The notes under the pieces are model-generated. The model made no database searches and was not told where the DNA came from. It worked only from the letters and a program-made list of their open reading frames with translations. Positions 11,992 to 22,539 of a stretch of DNA of 64,000 bases are shown one piece after another (the first letter of the stretch is position 1; each line of letters opens with the position of its first letter). The stretch is taken from NCBI GenBank assembly GCA_014529385.2, contig CM043944.1, positions 69,240,895 through 69,304,894 of the forward strand. Reading direction: 5' to 3'. This DNA comes from Adiantum capillus-veneris. Lineage: Eukaryota; Streptophyta; Polypodiopsida; Polypodiales; Pteridaceae. Made by a program: the position numbers and the translations under genes.

Positions 11992-14900
11992 GTGGGTCCA
12001 TAACTATCATCCACTGCCAGTTCAACGTGTTGTTTATCTTGTTGATGATACTACTTGTCAAGTAAAGGGTATTGGAGACTTATATCTTGGTACCTTATCT
12101 TCTTCCACTCGAATTTTGCGAGGAGTATTACATGTACCAGATCTTCAACGTAATCTTCTTTCAGTTGCTAGACTTGTTGATCTTGGTCTGTTTGTTGGAT
12201 TTGATCATACCAAATGCCGAATTGAGAAAGATGGACAGACTATAGCCACTGCTCCTCGAAATGGTAATTTGTTTGAACTTTCTCTCAACGATGCTGTAGC
12301 AAATGTTGTCACTGCTCCAGGTGATCATAATTGCAAAGTATGGCATCACCGTTTTGTTCATGCTGATTTCTCAAAACTCCTTGATCTTCAACGTCGTGAT
12401 CTTGTTCATGGCATGGATCTTAAAGCCCATCCTCATATGGGAATTTGTGAATTTTGTGCTCTTGGGAAACACAATCGCAAACCCTTTCCTCTTTCAAATA
12501 CAACTCATTCTCATGACATATTGGATCTTGTTCATACTGATATATGTGGACCTCTACCTTCTTCGAGATCACAATATCGCTACTTCATTACTTTCATTGA
12601 TGATTTCTCAAGGTATACGACAGTATTTCTACTTAGACAAAAATCTGAAGCCTTATCTGTTTTCAAACAATTCCACAAGGCTGCGGAACTTCAAACTGGT
12701 CGTCGCCTTAAGAAGCTTCGTAGTGACAATGGAGGTGAATATGTTTCTCGAGAGTTTGTGAGTTACTGTGCTGATAATGGAATTCATCATAAACACACTA
12801 TTCCATATTCGCCTCAACAGAACGGTGTTGGTGAACGAAAGAATCGCACTATTCTCAATGCTGTAAGATGTATGCTAATTCATTCTGGCTTATCTCGTGT
12901 TTTTTGGGCTGAAGCTACTTTGACAGCAGTATTTATTCAGAATCATCTTCCTACTACTGCACCCTCTAGTAAGATACCCATCACAGCATGGACAGGTGAC
13001 ATTCCTTCTGTATCTCATTTTCGAACCTTTGGATGTATTGCTTATATTCATGTTCCCAAAGAAACACGAACAAAGCTTGATGCTCGTGGTCTTAAAGTTA
13101 TTTTTATTGGATATTCTGACACTTCCAAAGGCTACAAATTCTATGACCCTTCCTCCAAGAAAGTAATTGTGAATCGTGATGCTACTTTTAAGGAACAGCT
13201 TATGGGAGGCTCATGGTCCATGGATGATTCTGATGATACTAAATCATTGCTTCAAGCTTTTCCATTTCTTTCAGAAGATGAAACTCTTCCTGTAGAGCAA
13301 CTTTCCTCTTCACAACCATCCATTCCGAATGTCGCCAATGATGATATTGATATTTTTGTTGATCTGCCTATTGATTTTGAACATGGCTCATGTCATGTTT
13401 ATGATGACGATATTGCTGATAATGCTTTTTCTACTTCCGAAGATCCAATTACTTATGATGAAGCTATCTCTTCACCACAAAAGGATCAATGGAAAGAGGC
13501 TATGGAAGCAGAGTACGATTCTCTTATCTCTAAAAGTACATGGATACTAACTGAATTACCTCCTGGTCGTACAGCTATTAAATGTAAGTGGGTGTATAAG
13601 ACAAAAGTAAAAGCAGATGGATCTTTTGACAAGTTCAAGGCGCGTTTGGTTGCAAAAGGTTATTCCCAAGTAGCTGGTGTTTATTATCAAGAGACTTTTT
13701 CACCAGTTGTTCGCATTACAAGTGTTCGAGTTTTATTGGCATTTGCTGTTCAATTTGATTTAGAAGCTTATCAAATGGATGTGTGAACTGCTTTTCTTAA
13801 TGGTGACTTGGAAGAGGAAATTTATATGGAACAACCAGAAGGGTTTGTTATTCCAGGTAAAGAAGACCTTGTTGCTCAACTCCATAAGGCACTATATGGT
13901 CTCAAACAAGCTTCGCGAGCCTGGTATACAAAATTTGATCTTTTTCTCACCTCTAAAGGATTCATCTCTTGCTCGTCAGACCCCAACTTATACATAAAAC
14001 GCCAAGGTAGCAGTTTTGTGATTCTTGCTCTTTATGTGGATGATGCCATCCTTGTTTCCAATGATTTGGGATTTCTTCAGCAAGTGAAAAAGTTATTGTC
14101 TTCTGCATTTGATATGGTGGATCTTGGAGAGATTCACTCGTGTCTTGGCATTCAAATCCAATGGAACCGTACAAAAGGTATTTTATTCCTTCGACAGTCA
14201 AAGTTTATTGCAGATACTATTCAAAAATTTGGTATGGAATCTGCACATTCAGCCAACACACCTTGTCTTGCAAGCTCTACGAAGAACACTTCTGACAATG
14301 GCGGTCAACTTGTCACAAATCAACGTTATGCTAACTTGATTGGATGTCTTCAGTTTGTTGGCATGAACACTCGTCCTGATATTCTATTTGCTGTTAATTA
14401 TCTTGGACAACATCTTGCATGTCCTTCTCTTAAGCATTGGTCTGCTGCAAAGCGTGTGTTGAAATACTTGAAAGGCACTACAGATTTTGGTTTAGTCTAT
14501 CGACGACAACTCACATCGGATTCTATGCAATCTCTTTCTCTTTTGGGTTACACAGATGCAGACTGGGCAAGCTCACATTTATCTATGCGATCTACTAGTG
14601 GAAATTGCTTCTTTATAAATGGTTGTCTTGTTTCTTGGACTAGCAAGAAACAACGTTGTGTTGCAGTTTCTACGACTGAGTCAGAATATGTTGTGGCATC
14701 ACTTGCAGCTCGTGAGTTGATTTGGCTTCGACAAATGCTGGTTGATATTGGTCACTCTCCTCTTTCTAGCACACCCTTGCGGTGTGACAACCAAAGTGCT
14801 ATTAGTCTTGCAAAAGACTATGTTCAACATAATAAGTCAAAGCACATTGCTGTCCATTATCATTATGTCAGGTATGAAGTACGCAAAGGAACCATTATGG

Positions 14901-15022
14901 TTGAACACTGTCCAAGTGACCAGATGATTGCAGACATTTTGACCAAAGGCCTCAACGAGTCACGTTTCATCCTCTTGCGCTCGGAGCTTGGAGTTGCTTC
15001 GACCTCACTCTTTCTAGATTAG
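11981..15022 (+). pseudogene. pol: copia protease remainder, integrase, reverse transcriptase, RNase H, copy 2 (one TGA)
   Basis: This is one frame, +1 relative to gag, open from 11981 except for TGA 13784-13786. In order: GAG-pre-integrase zinc site (H..H..C..C: WHHRFVHADF, CEFCALGKH); integrase DDE core (VHTDICGPLP, SDNGGEYVS, PQQNGVGERKNR); reverse transcriptase (CKWVYKTKVKADGSF, AFLNGDLEEEI, catalytic ALYVDDAIL); and RNase H (YTDADWASS, TESEYVVAS, DNQSAISLAKD). It ends at TAG 15020-15022. The TGA stands where copy 1 has CGA, just before the reverse-transcriptase AFLNGDL motif, so it is probably a single CpG transition. Otherwise all catalytic motifs are present. Confidence 0.93.
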
Positions 15023-15204
15023 CTTCTTTGCTATTGTAATAGCTTTGTACATATGACATTGTAATCTTTTAGGTACCATGCACTATGCACACTCCACATT
15101 TGCACATTGTGATCTCTAAGTCACTAGAATATTTGTACATAGATGCACAATTCACTTTCACATCATCATCGCTGATTCATATTTTCACATTGTATAGGGG
15201 CTTG

Positions 15205-15270
15205 GGTTTTTCCCTTGAACTCCCCAAGGGTTTTTTCATCCAAAGCTAGAGACCTTTGTTTGAGTGGGGG
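15205..15270 (+). other. Conserved 3' hairpin and polypurine tract
   Basis: The segment GGTTTTTCCCTTG-AACTCC-CCAAGGGTTTTTT forms a short stem (CCCTTG/CAAGGG), followed about 30 bases on by the purine-rich TTTGAGTGGGGG at 15259-15270 that abuts the LTR. Nearly the same hairpin and tract precede the 3' LTR of the non-autonomous element at 43863-43928. The tract primes plus-strand DNA synthesis; the role of the hairpin is not known to me. Confidence 0.8.
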
Positions 15271-15403
15271 TGTTGGAGCTATATATGGCTCATTCTACTC
15301 AACTTGGTCTCACCTATATATTTGTATCTTGTCCTCAATATGAATCGGTCTTTGGGAGCGTATATGGTGTGTCTCTTGTCTCGTCTCTCTCTTTCTCTCT
15401 ACA
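15271..15403 (+). repeat. 3' LTR of copia copy 2
   Basis: 133 bp, ending ACA at 15401-15403 and followed by target duplication CAAAG. Against the 5' LTR it shows three substitutions and one missing CT. Confidence 0.95.
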
Positions 15404-15408
15404 CAAAG

Positions 15409-16100
15409 CACACTCACGAGCAAGCACACACTAATTGCATTGGTGTTGGCAAGATTAAGAACCAGATTAATCAACCTAATTAGAGATGTTAAATATCACA
15501 AAGCGTGTGCTCATAGAAGGATACGAGTGGTCAATACGCAAGAAGTCATCACACACACTCAAATCTAGAATAATGACAAGGTGAAACTACTTCATGACAT
15601 AATGGAATATAGAAGAATTAAGACTTATGAATAAAGTAGATATAAGATTAATAAATGGTTCTCTTATTACAATGGATCACCACTAGCCTCTTAAGCACGG
15701 GCATTAAGCTCAAGGCTAGGCCATCCATAGAGTGGACACCCAGGAGAGACAGAGCTCTCAAGAATGGATCCTCAAGAGTGACTACTCAAGAATGAAGTCT
15801 CCTTGCATAAAGGCTTCCTTATAAACGCTTGCACCACAATCCTTTCTACTATGGGTTTAAGTTGAACCCTCTAGCTAGCATATAAAACTTGGAGCTCCCA
15901 ATGAGCCCAAAACCTTATACAATGTGGATAGGAAATATTGTGCACATCCATAGCAAATCTCCAACTTGGTGCATAACTGGTGTAGCCTGTGTTAGCCGCT
16001 TTTGACAGGCCAAAACAAATATGATGTGTGCATTTCAACAAATGACACTTGAAGCCTATTGTGAAGGTTTTGTAGCACTAGACAACAAAATAATCATCCA
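15409..16100 (-). repeat. Candidate gypsy LTR, part 2
   Basis: This is the continuation of the DNA interrupted by copia copy 2. It holds no coding frame. It ends with ...CATCCA at 16100, immediately before a C-rich tract (16101-16128) that on the minus strand is a polypurine tract. Together with 9681-9931 this would make an LTR of about 940 bp, with a primer site on one side and a polypurine tract on the other. That arrangement is expected where two tandem elements share an LTR. Inference only. Confidence 0.35.
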
Positions 16101-16907
16101 TAACTCCCCCCCTCCCCGTCTCCCCCTTTGTGTTCAATGGCATGGTGTGCAAGAACCACCCGACAATGTACAAAAGACTTATAAACATTTATAAACACAA
16201 ATTAAATACAAAGATTTTAATTGACATAAGAAGCGAGACATTCCAAAATGAGGAAGCATCATTTCATTTCCAAATTTGAAGTCATTACATATCCATTGCA
16301 AAAATTTGTTGTTGTACATATTACTAGCAACAAGTTCGTTTGTATCCGATGGGCTAGTGCCAAATCTTTTTGCATTATAGTTACATGCTTAGCATGGATG
16401 GCACACAAGTTGGTATCCTTCAATAAACCCACCAAGTATGCTATGTGGCTTCTTGAGTCCTATGATGATGGGATGCATGCGTAACTCTATGTTGTATCTT
16501 TGCACAATCTCCCCGCATGTCCACACAAAAGCAGCCCTTCAGATGAGAAGTTCCACACACTTTTAATAATGTCAAAAATTAGCAAAGGCTCTGCTAAAAT
16601 GGTGCACTCTGTGAGGTTGCTTATATAGTGTTGCTTTCCCGTCTTACTTTGTTTTGTGGTAGTACTTGGGGGGTGGGGCTGCATCCTCTAGGACAAAATT
16701 CTTGTTGCTAGATTCGTCTTCTTGAGGTTTTAACAATAAAAATATGACACTCATCCTCTCTAGCCTTCATTCCTTCACAATTTGGCACACTTCAAGCTTG
16801 AAAACAAACATCAACTTAGTTCCAAATGCTGCAAGAGAAGAAAGGCAATAAGTGAAGGTCATACAAAGACGACAAAAGCAAAACCTCACATGATTCTTTC
16901 CTCACCA
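16101..16907. other. Polypurine-like tract (minus strand) and unassigned DNA
   Basis: 16101-16128 is almost all pyrimidine (TAACTCCCCCCCCTCCCCG...), a good reversed polypurine tract. From 16130 to 16907 I see no recognisable gene. Confidence 0.4.
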
Positions 16908-18060
16908 TTAGAAGGTAGTGCATAAAATACAACCATTGCTTGTTGAAGCCTCTTTAGATGGACAAAATATTATTGACATAGAGTAAGGAAACCCCTTGTC
17001 AATATTATTGGCATGATTCCTTGCATTGGTAGATTTCTTAAAACTTTGAGGAGATTGTACAAAGATAGATGAGCGCATTCTCTCCTCGATGTGCAAATAG
17101 TGACCTAGATGTGAGAAAAAATCTTCATTGAAGGCCCCTCTAGCAAGTTTCACCTTGCATGGAACTGGGAATAGATTCTCATTAACTCCTCGTTCCCTCA
17201 AAGCGTTCTTGAAGAGGCCATGTAGTGTAGTGTAACCCTCTGTACTAAAGCCAAATTCATCACATTCCTTTTGCAAATCGACATCATTCACGAGATTAGA
17301 AAACTTATGCATCACCTTCTTGGTTACACCATCATTGATATGTTTTCCTTTTGGTATGTGCAGAAGTGCTATGACATCTACCTTCTTAAGGAAACTAGTA
17401 AGCAAATGAATGGGATCCTCTTGGATTTGGCTACCACATGTCTCTTGGATGAAATTCCTGGAAAATAAAAAACAAAATAGTCACCACATAAGCGACTTCA
17501 TACATGTGGGAAGTATGATAGGGTATTCAAACATGCACCTTGTAGCTATAACCCTTCTCTTTCAAGCACCACCTTTGGGAGCAAGGGTCTCTATGGATGA
17601 GAAGCTCCTCTTATGCTCCCTTGCACCTAAAGGTGTCTCTTTCAAACTCAATAATGCACCCTCAAGCTTTGGAATCTTACCATCCTTCTCTTCCACATGT
17701 TGTTGAAGAGTTTGTGCTTCTTTCTCCACATGAATGATCCTTTGTTGTAGACTAGAATTGTTTTGAATGATAACTTGGTGTTGATGCATCCACCATTGCA
17801 GACTATGAGCTCTGATAGTGGACAACCGCTTGCATTAGCCAAGCAGACCTTGCACCCCTCTACCTACATATTGCAAGAAGGTAGGGACACTATTGAATGT
17901 TGGATACACATCAACCAAAGGGTCATTGGGGTAGAGGAAACCATCCACCCAAAGGTCCACATCCATGTGACCTGCATTGCGGCATTATTGTGTTGTATGT
18001 AAGTCATAACTCTTGGAGGGTGTAAGCTCTTTTGACAATCAACCAAATATGTACGCGTGT
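16908..18060 (-). pseudogene. Unrecognised minus-strand coding relic with coiled coil, copy A
   Basis: Read on the minus strand from 18060. A first part encodes DVDLWVDGFLYPNDP and VYPTFNSVPTFLQYV. After TAA at 17837-17835 it continues as CKRLSTIRAHSLQWWMHQHQ and a heptad-like segment (SLQQRIIHVEKEAQTLQQHVEEKD) that could be a coiled coil. A phase-consistent intron (GT after 17573, AG at 17458; 115 bp) leads into a final exon of ~180 codons ending at TAA 16910-16908 (LHIPKGKHI, FSNLVNDVDLQKE). The first part is duplicated at 18.2-18.5 kb with protein-level conservation. I do not recognise the family; it could be a host gene or part of a mobile element. Confidence 0.5.
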
Positions 18061-18204
18061 TGTTTTTTATTGTGACGATCGTGCTGTGGATGGGAGATTT
18101 GTATTGTCATTTGTATCCATATGATGGAGAGATGGGGTTGTATAGCATAGAATGAAGGACGCAGAGAGTGTCCAAGGTAGAGATTATGGCTTGTATGTTA
18201 TGGG

Positions 18205-18567
18205 CTACAAAGACCATTGTGTGCTATCAGCTCCAATAGACAACAATCGCTTGCAGTATCCAAGAAGATTGTGGTCCCCTCTATCTATATATTGTAGGAA
18301 TGAAGCAAGGCTATTGAATGTTGGATACACATTGATGGTTGGATCATTAGGGTAGAGGCAACCATGCACCCAAAGGTCCACATTTGTGTGACCTGCACCA
18401 CAGTGTTGTTGTGCAGTTTGCAAGCAATGATGCTTTGACGGTGCAAAGTCCTTTGGCAGACAAACATGTATAGAAACCCTTTTCAAACTTGATGATCTTG
18501 TTGTGGATGGGAAGTTTGTAAATTTGCCTAGCTCCATGGCAAGGGGAATAAAGCTAGCCTCAAGCAA
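18205..18567 (-). pseudogene. Copy B of the same unrecognised coding relic, 5' part only
   Basis: A 120-codon open minus-strand frame. Its second half matches copy A: VDLWVHGCLYPNDP, NVYPTFNSLASFLQYI, then LLGYCKRLLSIGADSTQW, where copy A has a stop in place of the tyrosine. It ends at TAG 18207-18205 and has no coiled-coil part. The two copies are about 415 bp apart in the same orientation. N-terminal residues upstream of about 18480 have no partner in copy A and may not be coding. Confidence 0.45.
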
Positions 18568-18599
18568 GAGTGGAGAGTTGTAGCAGAGCCACAGAGGGG

Positions 18600-18960
18600 A
18601 GAGGTGAGCTATGGAGTAAAGAGCTACGGGATGGAGAGCTACACGAGATCTACAGAGTGTAGAGGAGAGCTATGGAGTGGAGAGCTTTGGGATGGAGAGC
18701 TACAGGAAAGCTATCGAGTTGAGAGCTATGGGATGGAGAGATGCAGGAGAGCTATGGAGTGGAGAAGAGGGCTATGGAGTGGAGAGCTATGGGGGGAGAG
18801 CTGCAACAAATCTATGGAGTGGACCTACAACAAGGAGAGGGAAGGAGGAAGAGTGTGTGCTAAAAAGTAGCAGAGAGAAGAGAGAGGGAGAGGAGTGAGA
18901 GATGGAAGGAGGAAGAGTGTGTACTGAAAAGTAGGAGAGAGAAGAGAGAGGGAGAGGACT
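18600..18960. repeat. AG-rich minisatellite: GAGCTATGGAGTGGA-type units, then a ~64 bp duplication
   Basis: 18600-18830 repeats GAGAGCTATGG(A/G) with irregular 15-40 base spacing. 18838-18965 holds two near-identical copies of a ~64 bp AG-rich unit (GGAAGGAGGAAGAGTGTGT ... AGAGAGAGGGAGAGGA). Frames across it translate to low-complexity Ser/Gly/Glu/Trp strings and are not genes. Confidence 0.75.
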
Positions 18961-18965
18961 AAGAG

Positions 18966-20039
18966 AGAGGGGAGTGATTTTGGAGGGAAATAAAAAATGT
19001 GGGAAGTTTGATATTTTGCAGGACTAGTAGTGAGATTTTGAGAGAGAAATTTGATTTTTGGGTATACACATAGGTTGGGGAGAATTGTTTAGTAAAAATG
19101 AGGTTTTTTTGAATTTTTTTGAAAAATATACTTTTTTCGGTTGAGGCTATGGACACCCTTGATGATGTGGCAAAAAAAGGAGGGAGGGTACTTATTGTCA
19201 TAAGGACCACCACTCTTTTGGGTAGAGAGATAATGTATCTATCCTCCCTCCCTAGCCTCTATTTCAACCTAAAAAAATTCTATGAGCCTCAAAAAAAGCC
19301 TATGAGAATACCTTCATTCAATGGCCTTCTCTCCTAAATCACACACATTTTCAATCTTAATCCCTTAAAATTAGGGATCCTTACAAGGCCCTTTTGGGGT
19401 TCGTATTATTCCTAATGTCATATCTTGTTAAAAACATTGCTTGCAAAGAACCAAGGTTGGTTTAACGACCACATTCAAGCACGGCTTGAGTACAAAAGAG
19501 TCAGCTTCTTGTTAATACCTCGATAGTGCATGATCATTAGAGGTTACGTTTTGATGCAAAGGCAAGGCAAAACAAAAATTCATTAAAATTTCAAGGAGAT
19601 CGACATGTCCTGCTACCAGACTTCATGAAGGGTGCAAAGTTGATGGGCACTTGGGGGGTTCACTATGTGTAAAACTACCATATCATGTGCGTTCAAGACA
19701 TGTTTGTAAAACCCCTTATCTGTGAATTTTGTTAAGAATATAATGTACCCTTTTCTTTTAGAATCTGTAGGTTTTTTTCAAATTTGAAAAAAAAAGCCCT
19801 TTTGTATATATATTTCTATAAGTTTCAAGAACTTTAAATACCCTTCTGTTGAACTCATGTGATACGTTACATTTCTATTAGGTGACCTAGCCGGGGATGG
19901 GCATGGTTGTTTATTTGACACCGTTCATAGAACACAGAGGCCAATACTTACTATGTGGCACTAATAGAAACTTTTAGGTATGCTTTGTGACTACAATTAA
20001 TATAAATACTTTTTTAAGTCTCAATATGATGTGCTATTG
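18966..20039. other. Unassigned intergenic DNA
   Basis: AT-rich with short A and T runs. I see no convincing gene, terminal repeat or RNA gene. Confidence 0.5.
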
Positions 20040-20249
20040 GACATGGTTGTTTAGTTGAAGATGTTCAACAAGGTCGATTATCTAAAAATGCTCAAGGTTG
20101 ACTTTCTTTGGCTATGACATATGTCTGTGAGCAAGAGTATCTATTAGCTATGAGCAACGGTAGCATCCAAAGTGGGGCTACTGTGATGTATCATGCAAAG
20201 ACAACACTTTCCATGTTTAGAATATGCTATGAGCATACGAACTTGGGGG

Positions 20250-20280
<31 letters not shown>

Positions 20281-20770
20281 CTTGACAAGTGTGTGCGGGT
20301 TATTTCATCATGTGCCGAGATGGCATATATGGTGCAGCCAACGACTCTCTCTTGTGTAGGAGATATGGCTATGAGCCCGATTCAAGCAAGTTTCTGTTTT
20401 GAAAACTCAAGACAACTCGCCACAACAAAGCAATCAGCTTAGACAATTTCAAGTTTTCTTGTTTTCCTACATTTTAACCTTTAAGTTGGCAAGGATTGCC
20501 TATTATCCAAAGCAAAGTGCTTTGACAGCATTGATGAGAAGCAAGGTTTCTAAATAGTGCCAACATCCTGTCGTTGACTTTGAATCGATGACATTGGCTT
20601 GTAGTTTTGAGCATTTGGAAAAGTGAGGATATAAGCTCACAATTTACGTATGACAATGGTAAATTGTGATGTATCCACTCCCAATTGTGCAAGGCACTTC
20701 TGGTATCATCTCAATTTGTAGGAGTTGTCCATGTTGCTAAGGGTTTATATCTATGCATGCAAGTGCATGG
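20040..20770. repeat. Diverged direct duplication, copy A (interrupted by poly-G)
   Basis: Segments such as CAACAAGGTCGA, ATGTCTGTGAG(C/A)AAGAGTAT, TAGCTATGAGCAA(C/T)GGTAGCAT, ATCATGCAAAGACAACACTTTCCA and, later, GGATATAAGCTCA(C/T)AAT and TGTGATGTATCCA recur in the same order at 22540-23670. The DNA between shared blocks has diverged and changed length. It is non-coding in both copies. Confidence 0.7.
20245..20280 (+). repeat. Poly-G tract: G5 C G30
   Basis: Thirty consecutive G residues at 20251-20280, after GGGGGC. The paralogous position in copy B (about 22715) reads AACTTGCCAAGG with no G run, so the tract expanded or was inserted in this copy only. Poly-G length is a weak point of sequencing, so the exact count is uncertain. 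Confidence 0.85.
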
Positions 20771-20782
20771 ATTTTTGCATGT

Positions 20783-20872
<90 letters not shown>
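20783..20872. repeat. (CT)n microsatellite, about 45 units
   Basis: Uninterrupted CT repeat of about 90 bases. Open frames of Ser-Leu repeats across it are translation of the repeat. Confidence 0.97.
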
Positions 20873-20878
<6 letters not shown>

Positions 20879-20879
20879 C

Positions 20880-22539
20880 CCCTCCAGGAGGTAAAGCCAT
20901 TATTCAAGAGTTTTGCACACCCAAACCCGCTCCCTCTACACCCCTTTCTGCATAGATTTTATTCATCTTATTATGTCTCACCTTCTTTTTGGACCCTCAA
21001 TCCTTAACTGAGATGTATCCCAAACCCCCCCCACGTTTGTAATGTATTTGTTTTGGTCCCATAGGTCATATCTGACCTCCGTGGACGATAATACAATCTA
21101 TCTATCTATCTATCTCTCAACTCGAGCGTGGGCATGGACCCTTATATAGACAAGAAGGTCGAGGAGGAGAGTCAGCAACGTATGCTGTGGGAACCTCCTC
21201 TTGCATCATGGATAAGCACCACTGTGTGATCTGCACCAAATCCAGCATGGGTGGGGTCGAATCAGAGCGCCCCAACGTGAGGAGCACGTCTTGTTTCTAG
21301 AGCAAGTGTCATTAAAGCCTTCACTACGTAGCATAAGCAAGTTGGTAGCCATCTCTGCTGCTCGCCATTTTGCGATTGCTCAGAGCTCACGATGTTCAAA
21401 CCTAGCGCCCACTAAGGGTATTAGAATTTGAATATTGGCCAATTAATTGTTCCAAGAGGGGTTTCACAGAGTGAATTTCATTGCATGGAAATCATCCGAT
21501 CACTGGAGGAGATATTGCAAGCTTTACGGAAAATCTTTAATCTCAACATTGGTCTTTTATGCTATTGAGTTGTTGTTTCTAGCGCTCGCAACATCATGGT
21601 GATCTTGATAGCATGCAAGGCGTTCTCAAATCAAACCAAGCTAGCATGGATTGACCTTTGAAATGCAACACAAAAATCCATTGGCAAGCTCCTTTATAAC
21701 CTTAGGATGGTCTTGGGGTTCCTACAAAAAGATATATCCTTCGACATGGAGTGGTCTTGACATGCAACTTTTGGCTAGGCTACGAGCCAACATAGATGCT
21801 AGATGTTGATAGCAAGGGAATTAGACTACCACAAGATTTTGTGTACTCGAGCAAGGCTCAAGATTCTGCAGGGCACATCCACAAGAATGCGGAAATCTTG
21901 GCATGCAGGGTCATGTAACATGCAAGATATTGACATCACAGCAAGTCGAGTTGCATGGTCAATAAGATATGTACAGATTTTTAGTTTATTTGTTAGATTT
22001 TTCAAAACCAGGCTACATAACCTATCTTGCAGCAAAGATAAGTGCACTTTAAGCACTCAAGGCACAATTAAGGCTTGTGAGCATTACCAAAAGCATGATA
22101 TTATTTTTTTTTGAGCACACGATGTCCAACAACCACTCACAGTCAAGCAAGGCTTGAGTGAGAAATGATCCCGTTTAAAATCAAGGCTTCTTTCTATGCC
22201 TAGAAAAGGTCAAGGCATGGTATTTCTTGAGAATCTCATGGAGATTGGCCCGGCCTATTGCTAGCCGTGATGAAGGAGGAAGAGGTATTTTGCAAGGCCG
22301 ACATTAACTACAATTCCAAATAGTTGTCATGCAAGTTTCTAGGTCTTAACTCCTAGGCAAGTTGTTTGTCATTGATGCAATCAGGCAACGATAGGATCCA
22401 CCCATTCTCGACAAGAGTGATCCGACAAGTTTTCTAAGACATCACGGGAGAAAGGCTCTGTCTACAAATCCTCAGGATCAAGCCATGCAGGTATGAGGTA
22501 CATCTCTTGAAGGATTTGTTTTTCAATACATTGCACAAT
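20880..22539. other. Unassigned intergenic DNA, with short (ATCT)n
   Basis: An ATCT repeat lies near 21096-21116. Apart from that I see no gene. Recurring words (CAAGGCTTGAG, TGCAAG, CAAGGTCGA) suggest old duplications. Confidence 0.5.

Larger units (their letters stand above)
9932..15403 (+). mobile_element. Ty1/copia LTR retrotransposon, copy 2, structurally complete
   Basis: It runs from TGTTGGAGC to ...CTCTACA at both LTRs, with an initiator-Met tRNA primer site, gag, protease, integrase, reverse transcriptase, RNase H and a polypurine tract in the copia order. A perfect 5 bp target duplication, CAAAG (9927-9931 and 15404-15408), flanks it. The two LTRs differ by three substitutions and one CT unit, so insertion was fairly recent. 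Total length is 5,472 bp. Expression of the full polyprotein is blocked by a frame change in protease and one TGA. Confidence 0.97.

Noticed and set aside
18604-18898. Ser/Gly/Trp-rich frames
   Set aside because: Translation of the AG-rich minisatellite.
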